DNA from: CAXTPV01 sp965276715
GTDB taxonomy: Bacteria; Pseudomonadota; Alphaproteobacteria; Acetobacterales; Acetobacteraceae
NCBI GenBank assembly: GCA_965276715.1
Contig: OZ255622.1
Location: forward strand, 1,984,001 to 2,048,000
Reading direction: 5' to 3'
DNA length: 64,000 nt
Both the position numbers and the translations under genes were made by a program. How positions within the stretch are numbered: the stretch's first letter is position 1; each line of letters starts with the position of its first letter. Below, in pieces: positions 51,922 to 59,042 of this stretch. The notes beneath the pieces were generated by a model. It saw only the letters and a program-made list of their open reading frames with translations, was not told the origin of the DNA and searched no databases.

Positions 51922-53056
51922 CATCGTGCTGCGCGGCGTCACCCGCGCGTTTGGCGCGTTCAAGGCGGTCGACGACATCACCGCGACCTTCGCCGAGGGA
52001 ACCGTCACCTGCCTGCTCGGCCCCTCCGGCTGCGGCAAGACGACCCTGATGCGCATGATCGCCGGACTCGAGACCCCCACCGCCGGCACCATCAAGTTCA
52101 GTGACCGCGACGTCACCCGTCTCCCTGCCGGGCGACGAGACGTGGCCATGGTGTTCCAGTATCCGGTCATGTACCGGACCCGTAGCGTGATCGAGAACAT
52201 CGCACTCCCGCTCGACCGCGACCGCAGCCTCTCGCCCGACGAACGCCGCCGCCGCGTCGAGGAAGTCCTCGAAGTGCTGCAACTGTCCGCTCTGCGTGAC
52301 CGGCATATCGGCGATCTCGACATCGGCACCCGCCAGAAGGTCGCCGTCGGCCGCGCGATCGCGCGGCGCTGCGACGTCATCCTGTTCGACGAGCCGACGA
52401 CGAACGTCGAAGTCCACGCCAAGCTCGCACTCATCCGCGCCTTCAAGGAGTTCCGCTCACGCCTCAGGCAGACCGTGATCTACGTCACCCACGACCAGAC
52501 CGAGGCGATGACGCTCGCCGACGAGATCGCGTTGATGCAAGCGGGCCGCATCTCGCAATGCGCCGCCCCGCGGTCGATGTACGAAATGCCCGAAAGCAGT
52601 TTCGGCGGCTGGTTCCTCGGCAATCCCGGCATGAACTTCCTCGAGCCGCGCCGACGCCCCGACGGCACACTCGAGGTCGATCTGCTGCCTTATCCGGTCG
52701 AACGCCCTCCGGTCGCTTCCGACAATCTGACGCTCGGCATCAGGCCTGAATATCTCGAAGTCAATTCGCAACCGGGCGACGATACCGTCGTGGCGCGCGT
52801 GGTCCGCTCCTCGATCACCATCGGCGGCCAGCATCTGCTGACCCTCGCGATCGGTGCGATCCGCGTGAAGGCGAAAACGTCGCCCGACGCGCCGCGAGCC
52901 GACGGGGAGACGGTGTTCGTCCGATGTCCGATCGAGCATGCGGTGTTCTTCGCCGATGGAGTCCGTCTCCACGAGACAGTCCGCGCGGCCAACGAAAGAC
53001 CGGGGGGACCGATGCCGGTCCCCCCGGACCCCCCGGCTTTCACAAGCGTTCCTTGA
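51914..53056 (+). CDS. ABC importer ATPase 2 (MalK-like, degenerate signature)
   Basis: A 380-residue MalK-type ATPase. Walker A GPSGCGKTT, Walker B VILFDEP with catalytic Glu160, and switch His193 in YVTHDQTEAMTLADEI are all intact. The signature LSGGQ is replaced by LDIGT (135-139), and the D-loop reads NVE rather than NLD. Together with ATPase 1 this would give one canonical and one degenerate ATP site per heterodimer. The C-terminal regulatory domain contains LGIRPEYLEV. The last residues are a Pro/Gly-rich tail encoded by a strong hairpin, and the gene overlaps the convergent TIM-barrel gene by 17 bases. Confidence 0.92.
   Translation: MPDIVLRGVTRAFGAFKAVDDITATFAEGTVTCLLGPSGCGKTTLMRMIAGLETPTAGTIKFSDRDVTRLPAGRRDVAMVFQYPVMYRTRSVIENIALPLDRDRSLSPDERRRRVEEVLEVLQLSALRDRHIGDLDIGTRQKVAVGRAIARRCDVILFDEPTTNVEVHAKLALIRAFKEFRSRLRQTVIYVTHDQTEAMTLADEIALMQAGRISQCAAPRSMYEMPESSFGGWFLGNPGMNFLEPRRRPDGTLEVDLLPYPVERPPVASDNLTLGIRPEYLEVNSQPGDDTVVARVVRSSITIGGQHLLTLAIGAIRVKAKTSPDAPRADGETVFVRCPIEHAVFFADGVRLHETVRAANERPGGPMPVPPDPPAFTSVP
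53000..53027. terminator. GC-rich hairpin at the junction of two convergent operons
   Basis: A perfect 11-bp stem, CCGGGGGGACC / GGTCCCCCCGG with a 6-base loop, lies inside the 3' end of ATPase 2 just before the convergent stop codons. It could stop transcription or block opposing transcripts. No clear T-run follows within a few bases on the plus strand (CTTT appears at 53037), so the terminator call is moderate. Confidence 0.45.
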
Positions 53057-53867
53057 ACTTCCTGATGTGGGCCGTCATCGCGGTCTCGACCGGCAGGCGC
53101 TCCATGCTGCTCGCACCATAGAAGCCGTTGCAGTGCACGCTGTGCGCGAGCACGAACGCAACATCGTCGGGCGTCGCGATCGGGCCGCCATGGGCGAGGA
53201 CAATGACATCCGGCCGCACGCCCCGTGCGGCTTCGCCGCAGGCGTCGATCAAGGCCACCGACTCTTCCAGCGTCTTGGACGTCGAGACGCCGATCGTGCC
53301 GCCCACCGTGACACCCATGTGCGGCACCACGATGTCGGCGCCCGCCTCCGTCATCGCCGTCGCCTCCTCGGGCGAGAACACGTAGGGCGTCGTCAGCATG
53401 TCGAGCGCATGTGCCGCACGGATCATGTCGATCTCGGTCGCGAACCTGATCCCGCTCTCCTCGAGCGCCACCCGGAAGGTGCCGTCGATCAGGCCGATGG
53501 TCGGGAAGTTCTGCACCCCCGAATAGCCGAGATCGCGCAGGTCGCGCAGCAGCACGGGCATGATCGCGAACGGATCGGTTCCGTTCACGCCCGCGATCAC
53601 CGGCGTCGCGTGAACCACCGGCAGGATCTCGCCCGCCATTTCCTTGACGATGTCGTTGGCGTTGCCGTAGGCGAGCAGCCCCGCCGCCGACGCGCGTCCG
53701 GCCATCCGGTAGCGGCCCGAATTGTAGACCACGATCAGGTCGACGCCGGCCGCCTCCTCGCATTTGGCCGAAATGCCCGTCCCGGCGCCGGCGCCCACGA
53801 TCGGGATCCGGTTGCGAACCATCGCCTGGAACCGCTCGACGAGAGCGGCGCGCTCGAAGCGTGGCAT
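53040..53867 (-). CDS. TIM-barrel 'phosphoenolpyruvate hydrolase-like' protein (Tm-1 C-terminal type)
   Basis: A 275-residue single-domain TIM barrel. Elements are IPIVGAGAGTGISAKCEEA, LIVVYNSGRYRMAGRAS, LLAYGNANDIV, GVNGTDPF, NFPTIGLIDG, AGADIVVPHMGVTVGGTIG and HGGPIATPDD. These match the TIM-barrel signal-transduction/PEP_hydrolase family, which forms the C-terminal half of tomato Tm-1. It is last in a three-gene minus-strand operon, with its ATG overlapping the SRPBCC stop (TGATG). Enzymatic function unproven in this family. Confidence 0.88.
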   Translation of the reverse strand: MPRFERAALVERFQAMVRNRIPIVGAGAGTGISAKCEEAAGVDLIVVYNSGRYRMAGRASAAGLLAYGNANDIVKEMAGEILPVVHATPVIAGVNGTDPFAIMPVLLRDLRDLGYSGVQNFPTIGLIDGTFRVALEESGIRFATEIDMIRAAHALDMLTTPYVFSPEEATAMTEAGADIVVPHMGVTVGGTIGVSTSKTLEESVALIDACGEAARGVRPDVIVLAHGGPIATPDDVAFVLAHSVHCNGFYGASSMERLPVETAMTAHIRKFKERL

Positions 53868-54781
53868 CAGCCGCGCCCGAGCCGCAGGGCCAGCGTATCG
53901 AACCCGAGCTGGAACACATCCGCGTGGACCATCGGGATCAGCCGTACATCGTCGTTGGGCGACGCGGTCCAGTCGGCCGTCCACACCCCGAGCGTCGTGC
54001 CGTTGTCGGTGACGGGATGGAGCTGCACGGCGGCGTGGTAGTTCAGCCAGGGCATCGGGCTCCTGGTGATCCGGTAGTGCAGCGCGCGGGTCCGGTCGCA
54101 GAGCCTGGTGAGCTGCTCGTGCAGTTCGCCGTCGCCCAGCCGGAAGCCGCGAACACCCCCGACCGTGTCCGACCGCACGCCGTCGAGCATGTGCATGTCC
54201 GACAGTTCGGGATGCCAGCGCTCCATGCTCGTGAAGTCGCGCACCGTCGCCCACACCGTCTCGATCGGTGCCGCGATGACCGACGAACAGAACACTTTCG
54301 CGGGGCGCAGCCCGAGCCAGCGCTCCGAGCCCTCCGGTGCCTTGCGTCCCTTGGCCAGTCCGGCCAGGGACGCGAGTCCGCTCGCGAAGACGTCGCGCGA
54401 GACGATCCGCTCGTACTTGCCCCGATCCTCCGGCGCCTCGTCGAAGGTCGCACTCCAATGCGCGAAGGTGCGGTCGCCATTCGTGACCGGCGTGAGCTTG
54501 AACATCGCGTGGTAGTTCTCGACCGGGAACGCCGGCATCTCGAAATTGTAGGAAAAGCAGGTGCGCGTGTCGTCGAGCATCGTCAGGCGTTCGCGGACAG
54601 GCGTGCCGTCGCCGAGATGGAACGCGCGCACGCATCCGACCGAATCGGACGGCCGCCCATCCTCGATCGTGCTCGGGCCGAGGCCCGGCACCCAGCTTGG
54701 CAGCGCATTGAAGTCGCGCACCATGTCCCAGACCGCTTCCACCGGCGCGTTGATGATCGTGCTCGCTTCTGCCTGCGACAT
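53867..54781 (-). CDS. Double SRPBCC-domain protein
   Basis: A 304-residue protein of two tandem SRPBCC (START/Bet v1-like) units, about 1-150 and 155-304. Each begins with the same pattern: STIINAPVEAVWDMVRDFNA and SSVIAAPIETVWATVRDFTS. Each continues with a matching GCVRAFHLGDG or GGVRGFRLGDG strand and a later FEMPAFPVENYHA or TRSPMPWLNYHA segment, showing internal duplication. Such folds bind hydrophobic ligands. It sits between the Tm-1-like and TIM-barrel genes, coupled to the latter, so it may deliver or sense the ligand of those proteins. Confidence 0.88.
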   Translation of the reverse strand: MSQAEASTIINAPVEAVWDMVRDFNALPSWVPGLGPSTIEDGRPSDSVGCVRAFHLGDGTPVRERLTMLDDTRTCFSYNFEMPAFPVENYHAMFKLTPVTNGDRTFAHWSATFDEAPEDRGKYERIVSRDVFASGLASLAGLAKGRKAPEGSERWLGLRPAKVFCSSVIAAPIETVWATVRDFTSMERWHPELSDMHMLDGVRSDTVGGVRGFRLGDGELHEQLTRLCDRTRALHYRITRSPMPWLNYHAAVQLHPVTDNGTTLGVWTADWTASPNDDVRLIPMVHADVFQLGFDTLALRLGRG

Positions 54782-54785
54782 CGTT

Positions 54786-55997
54786 CTAGCTCCCTGGATG
54801 CGCCACGATATCGCGCAGCGACGCCGCAAGTGAAGCCGCGAACGCCGGATCGTTGATGTGGTGCGGCAGATCGATCAGCCGGCGCCGTTCGGTCTGGCGC
54901 AGGCTCGTGGCCAGGGCCTCGAACAACGCCGCATCCGCGCCTGGATCATGGAAGGCAAGGCCGGGCGCGTCGAGCGCCGAGACGCCGCCCCGCGGCAGCA
55001 GGAACCGCACCTGGCCCTCCATGGCGTTCAACCGTTCGCCGATCCAGCGCCCGATGCGGGCACTCTCGTCGGCATCGACACGCATCAGCGTCACCTGCGG
55101 ATTGTGGACGTAAAGGTTCCGATCACGGAACTTGTCGGGCACGGTCTCGATCGCGCCGAAATTGACCATGTCGAGCGCGCCGCACGACCCGACATAGGGG
55201 ATCCCGTCGCCGGCGAACGCGCCGAACCGCTGTTCGGTGCACGGAAACACGCCGCCCACCAGGAAGTCGCAGACCTCCGTGGTCGTCACGTCGAGCACGC
55301 CCGCGAGCAGATCCGACGCGACGAGCTTCTCCATCGACTGTCCGCCGGTGCCGGTCGCGTGGAACACGAGGCAGTCGAAATCCGCCTCGAGTGCCGCGAC
55401 GACCTTCGTCACGCACGGCGTGGTCACGCCGAACATCGTCAGCCCCAAGGCAGGTTTGCCGTCCTGCACCTCCGTCCGGCCGCGCGCCATCGCCGCGATC
55501 GCGCGCGCAGCATTGCCGAGCACGACCCGCGAGATCCGGTTCAGCCCGGCGAGATCGGTGACCGAATACATCATCGCCAGATCGCTGCCGCCCACGAACG
55601 GCGCGACGTTGCCCGACGCGACCGTCGAGACCATCAGTTTCGGCACGCCCACCGGCAGCGCCCGCATCGCCGGCGTGATCAGCGCGGTCCCACCCGACCC
55701 GCCGAGGCCGATGATCCCGGCGACGTCGTCGCGCTGGACAAGGAACCGCTCGAAGGCGATGGCCATCGCGGCGATCGACCGCCCGCGGTCGCCGGTGAAG
55801 ACCGCTCCCGCCCCCTCGGGATGGTGGCCGGCCACATCGAACGCGGTGATGTCGCCCCCTTCGTGGTCCGCTCCCGTGGAGAGATCGACAAGCGGTGCGG
55901 CAAGACCCTCGGCCTCGATCAGCCGCTTGACGTAGTGCAGCTCCGCCGCCTTCGTATCGGCGGTTCCGGCCACGAAAACCTTCGATCCCAGGCTCAT
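54786..55997 (-). CDS. Tm-1-like ATP-binding protein (UPF0261)
   Basis: A 403-residue protein starting at the ATG that gives the family's usual N-terminus KVFVAGTADTKAAELHYVK. Other family segments are GIIGLGGSGGTALITPAM, VPKLMVSTVASGNVAPFVGG, LGLTMFGVTTPCVTKV, CLVFHATGTGGQSMEKL and PYVGSCGALDMVNFGAIETVP. Tomato Tm-1 fuses this domain to a TIM barrel and uses it to bind a viral replicase; the bacterial function is unknown. First gene of the operon, 4 bases upstream of the SRPBCC gene. Confidence 0.92.
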   Translation of the reverse strand: MSLGSKVFVAGTADTKAAELHYVKRLIEAEGLAAPLVDLSTGADHEGGDITAFDVAGHHPEGAGAVFTGDRGRSIAAMAIAFERFLVQRDDVAGIIGLGGSGGTALITPAMRALPVGVPKLMVSTVASGNVAPFVGGSDLAMMYSVTDLAGLNRISRVVLGNAARAIAAMARGRTEVQDGKPALGLTMFGVTTPCVTKVVAALEADFDCLVFHATGTGGQSMEKLVASDLLAGVLDVTTTEVCDFLVGGVFPCTEQRFGAFAGDGIPYVGSCGALDMVNFGAIETVPDKFRDRNLYVHNPQVTLMRVDADESARIGRWIGERLNAMEGQVRFLLPRGGVSALDAPGLAFHDPGADAALFEALATSLRQTERRRLIDLPHHINDPAFAASLAASLRDIVAHPGS

Positions 55998-56146
55998 GGA
56001 AGCGTGCGGCCCGTTCAAGAGACCGCCGCAGGAATTGGTTGCGGCATCATCAGGCTAGGCGACAAGCTGCCGTCCATCAATGCCCGCGGCAATCAGTGCC
56101 GGCAAAGTCTCGCCGCTCCGCTGATCACCCATCCGACCGCCGGATC

Positions 56147-57529
56147 TTACGAGACGGGCTCGCCGAAGATCTCGACATGATCCAGATGCAGGATGCCCCG
56201 TCCCGCAAGCCCGATCCTGACGAACCGGCACAGCACGCCATCCGGCAGGCTGAGCGAGAACGGATGCCCATCCACCCCGCCCCAGACAAAATCGCCGCGC
56301 TCACGATGCAGGATCTCCCAACGGTCGCCATCCCGCGACAACGACACGTCGAAATTCCGCAAGCGCGCCGCGATCGCCGCCGCATCGAACCGGTTGTAGA
56401 TCCGGACCTCATGGATCAGGTGATCCGCCGCCAGGTCGACCGACCACCACGGCCGATCCTCGTCCTCGGTATGGAAACCACAGCCTCCGTCAGGCGTGCC
56501 GGTGAGTGCGCCCGCCGCATCCTCCGAAGTCGTCGCCCCACGGGAATACGCGCAGATCGAACTCTGGTCGGCTCGCTTGCCCTTGGCCACGTTCGGCCAG
56601 GCTGGCACCGGTGGTGCGGCATGCGGCTTCCATCGCGACAGATACCTGGTCCAGTAGCGATGAAGACGAAAATCCGCGACCTGGTTCAGAGTGCCGAAGA
56701 ACAGCCCCGCCTTGTCTCCCTGCAACGACTGGCTCCAACGATCCTGATGGATGAAATCGCCGGCCACGCCTCGCTGCCGTCGGCGTTCCAGATCGGCTTC
56801 CGACTTGAGGAAATAGTGGAAGATGCAGGGCCCGTCGACGATCGTGGCACCAATGCCCGGCTGCTGCAGAATGAGGGCCGCGTGATGCGGAAACTCCTTC
56901 CAGTAGGCATCCATGGCCAATCCCAGGATGTTTCTCTTCTCCCCGACGCCGTAATGCTCATTGCCCCAATGGTGATGGATCGAATCACGCACATGCGGAT
57001 CGGGATCGCGGCGAGTGGAGACGGCACTCGATCGGGTCAAGGTCTTGGTGTGCGGGTCGGGTCCTGGCATCCGCGCGGTGTAGTTCAGCAGCACGCTGCC
57101 CTCCGGCCTGGTCTTGTGACCGTTCGGCCCGAAAATCAGCCAGTTGAGATAGATGCTGTCCCAATCCGCCGGAACCGAGGCGACGAACGCGCCGACACTG
57201 TCATGGCCGCCGAGAAACACGAACTCGTCGACATCGAGGAACTGGAACCATTCGGTCTCGTGCAGATGATGTTGGAGGAAATGCCGGTACATGTAGATTT
57301 GCTGGCCGACCATCGGGAAATGCACGAACGTGACCATCCCGTCCCCGAACGGCAGGATCGTCTGGTAGAGCTCCGCCGGATCGTCGTCGTTGCAGTAGAG
57401 AAAGAGATGATCGAACCCGATCGACCGGTGGTAGCACAGCCATTCGACGATGTGCGCCGCTTCCCAGCGCGCGCATGTCACCAGGCTGAACCGATGGCGA
57501 CGGGAAGGCTCCGGCGGCGAGACGCTCAT
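56147..57529 (-). CDS. GT92-like glycosyltransferase with C-terminal discoidin-type domain
   Basis: A 460-residue protein. Residues about 10-300 match the Glyco_tranf_2_4/GT92-like group: SLVTCARWEAAHIVEWLCYH, GFDHLFLYCNDDDP and the metal-binding FQFLDVDEFVFLGG. Residues about 320-460 look like an F5/8-type (fucolectin-like) sugar-binding domain: DRPWWSVDLAADHLIHEVRI, DRWEILHRERGDF, CRFVRIGL. A catalytic domain joined to a lectin-like domain suggests action on an existing glycan. No signal peptide. It stands between the Tm-1 operon and tRNA-Arg. Confidence 0.82.
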   Translation of the reverse strand: MSVSPPEPSRRHRFSLVTCARWEAAHIVEWLCYHRSIGFDHLFLYCNDDDPAELYQTILPFGDGMVTFVHFPMVGQQIYMYRHFLQHHLHETEWFQFLDVDEFVFLGGHDSVGAFVASVPADWDSIYLNWLIFGPNGHKTRPEGSVLLNYTARMPGPDPHTKTLTRSSAVSTRRDPDPHVRDSIHHHWGNEHYGVGEKRNILGLAMDAYWKEFPHHAALILQQPGIGATIVDGPCIFHYFLKSEADLERRRQRGVAGDFIHQDRWSQSLQGDKAGLFFGTLNQVADFRLHRYWTRYLSRWKPHAAPPVPAWPNVAKGKRADQSSICAYSRGATTSEDAAGALTGTPDGGCGFHTEDEDRPWWSVDLAADHLIHEVRIYNRFDAAAIAARLRNFDVSLSRDGDRWEILHRERGDFVWGGVDGHPFSLSLPDGVLCRFVRIGLAGRGILHLDHVEIFGEPVS

Positions 57530-57556
57530 CGACGGCTCCGCGCGGATCGAACGGAT

Positions 57557-57633
57557 TGGCGGACCCGGCGCGATTCGAACGCGCGACCTTCGCCTTCGGA
57601 GGGCGACACTCTATCCAGCTGAGCTACGGGTCC
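57557..57633 (-). tRNA. tRNA-Arg (CCG)
   Basis: The minus strand folds as a complete 77-nt tRNA with encoded CCA. Acceptor GGACCCG pairs with CGGGTCC, the D arm is GCTC...GAGT, the anticodon stem TCGCC/GGCGA encloses the loop CTCCGAA (anticodon CCG), and the T loop is TTCGAAT. It serves the CGG arginine codon. No integrated element is seen at its 3' end. Confidence 0.95.
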
Positions 57634-57682
57634 GACACCCAACCACTAGCCGATCCCGCCCGCCCGCGCCAGCCTGCGGCGC

Positions 57683-58759
57683 TCATGGGTCATCGCCCGT
57701 CTGATACGCGCCGGTGTCGTCGAACGCGGCCGGCAGCGGGAACGGCGCCCCGTCCTGCCAGGATCGGCTCGCGGTCCAGCCGGCCGCCAGCAGGTCCGCC
57801 CCCGACGGCAGCGGCCGCTCCGGATGAAGCGTCCATGACGCGATGTCCGCCTCCGCCGCGCGATGGTCGCGGTCGCGCAGCATCAGATGATACCCGTTGG
57901 CATAGTAGGCGCGACGGTCATCGGGCGGCAGCCGCGCCCAGGCCGCCGCCGTCGCCTCGGGCGGGATCAGCTGGTCCTTCGCGCCATAGGCGAACAGCAC
58001 CGGGCCCTGCATCCGCGGCGCCGCCGCCTGCGCCTCCGTCATCAGCCCGACCAGGCCCGACACCACCGCGAGCGAGGACCCGTCGAGCGTAAGCGGGTCC
58101 CTCGACAGCTTCAGCAGCTCGCCGCGGTCGTCGCTCGCGGTGATGTGCAGCGGCAGCTCGCGCCCGGTCAGGCGATGTCCCGGCGCCACCGCGGCGGCAA
58201 CGTCAAGCGCTGCCACCACCAGCGGGTTCATCTGCCCCCGCCCCCACACCGCGGGAGCCAGCAGGATCGTGCCGGCGGGCCGCACCCCGTGCCGCGCCGC
58301 CGCGTCGCCCGCCGCCAGCACCATCGCGACCGCGCCGCCCATGCTGTGGCCCATCACGTAAAGCGGAACGCCCGGCTCCATCCGCGCCACATCGGCCGCG
58401 ACCGAAGCCGCGTCATCGACCAGGCGCGCCGTGCCCGGCCAGCGACCGCGCCCGGGTGCCGCGCCGAACCCGCGCTGGTCGTAGCCGTAGACCGTCAGCC
58501 CATAAGCGGCCAGACGCGGCCCCGAATGTTCCCAGGCGTCGCGGCTGTCGCCGAACCCGTGCAGCGCCACGATCACCGCCTGCTCGGGCGGCACCGCATG
58601 CCAGACCCGTCCCGGCAGCACCGCCCCGTCGCTCATCGTGAAGGCGAGGTCGGGTGGCACCACCCGCGCGTCCTGCTTGATCGGCAGCCGGGTGGAGAGG
58701 CATCCCGACAGCGACAGCGACACCAGCAGGACCGCGCGCGAATTTACCCTGACGCCCAT
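57683..58759 (-). CDS. Lipoprotein alpha/beta hydrolase (lysophospholipase-like)
   Basis: A 358-residue protein starting at the ATG at 58759. A lipoprotein signal (VLLVSLSLSGC, lipobox Cys near 20) anchors it to the envelope. The catalytic fold shows VIVALHGFGDSRDAWEHSG (oxyanion region), YGYDQRGFGAAPGRGRW, the nucleophile elbow GHSMGG, LFAYGAKDQLIPP (acid) and ANGYHLMLRDRD (His). The GHSMGG and RGFG pattern fits monoacylglycerol lipase/lysophospholipase relatives. Divergent from the zinc-finger/polA operon (46 bases). Confidence 0.88.
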   Translation of the reverse strand: MGVRVNSRAVLLVSLSLSGCLSTRLPIKQDARVVPPDLAFTMSDGAVLPGRVWHAVPPEQAVIVALHGFGDSRDAWEHSGPRLAAYGLTVYGYDQRGFGAAPGRGRWPGTARLVDDAASVAADVARMEPGVPLYVMGHSMGGAVAMVLAAGDAAARHGVRPAGTILLAPAVWGRGQMNPLVVAALDVAAAVAPGHRLTGRELPLHITASDDRGELLKLSRDPLTLDGSSLAVVSGLVGLMTEAQAAAPRMQGPVLFAYGAKDQLIPPEATAAAWARLPPDDRRAYYANGYHLMLRDRDHRAAEADIASWTLHPERPLPSGADLLAAGWTASRSWQDGAPFPLPAAFDDTGAYQTGDDP

Positions 58760-58805
58760 GGCCACTATGCTCCACCCGCCGACTTGGCACAGGAGAAGCC
58801 AGCAG

Positions 58806-59042
58806 ATGCCATACGGCGCATCAACCCCCAATCCGAAGCTCGGCCTGGTGGAGACGCTCGAGGTGCACAGCCGCGTGGTTGCCTGCGACGGAGGCGCCGG
58901 ACCGCTCGGTCATCCGCGCGTGTGGCTGCGCATCGTGGGCGAGCAGACCTTCTGCCCCTGGTGCTCGCGCGTCTTCAAGCTCGCTGCGGGTGCTCCCGTC
59001 GCCGACGACGACCCTGGCGCGCCCAGCGACGACGACCAGTGA
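58806..59042 (+). CDS. Zinc-finger (zf-CHCC) domain protein, NDUFS6-like
   Basis: A 78-residue protein. The zinc ligands appear in order as Cys (VVACDGG), His (GHPRVWLRI) and CPWC (FCPWCSRVF), the zf-CHCC pattern of the complex I accessory subunit NDUFS6 and its alphaproteobacterial relatives. AGGAGAAGCC lies upstream of the ATG. Its stop overlaps the GTG of polA, so the two are translated together. A role in respiratory complex I is inferred from the family. Confidence 0.88.
   Translation: MPYGASTPNPKLGLVETLEVHSRVVACDGGAGPLGHPRVWLRIVGEQTFCPWCSRVFKLAAGAPVADDDPGAPSDDDQ

Noticed and set aside
57557..57633. tRNA-Arg as the attachment site of an integrated element
   Set aside because: No integrase, no repeated tRNA 3' end, and ordinary chromosomal genes on both sides.
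57863..59038. An N-terminal extension of polA through the open frame upstream of 59,039
   Set aside because: The upstream part is antisense to the alpha/beta hydrolase gene and Arg-rich; the polymerase family starts at the GTG overlapping the zinc-finger stop.
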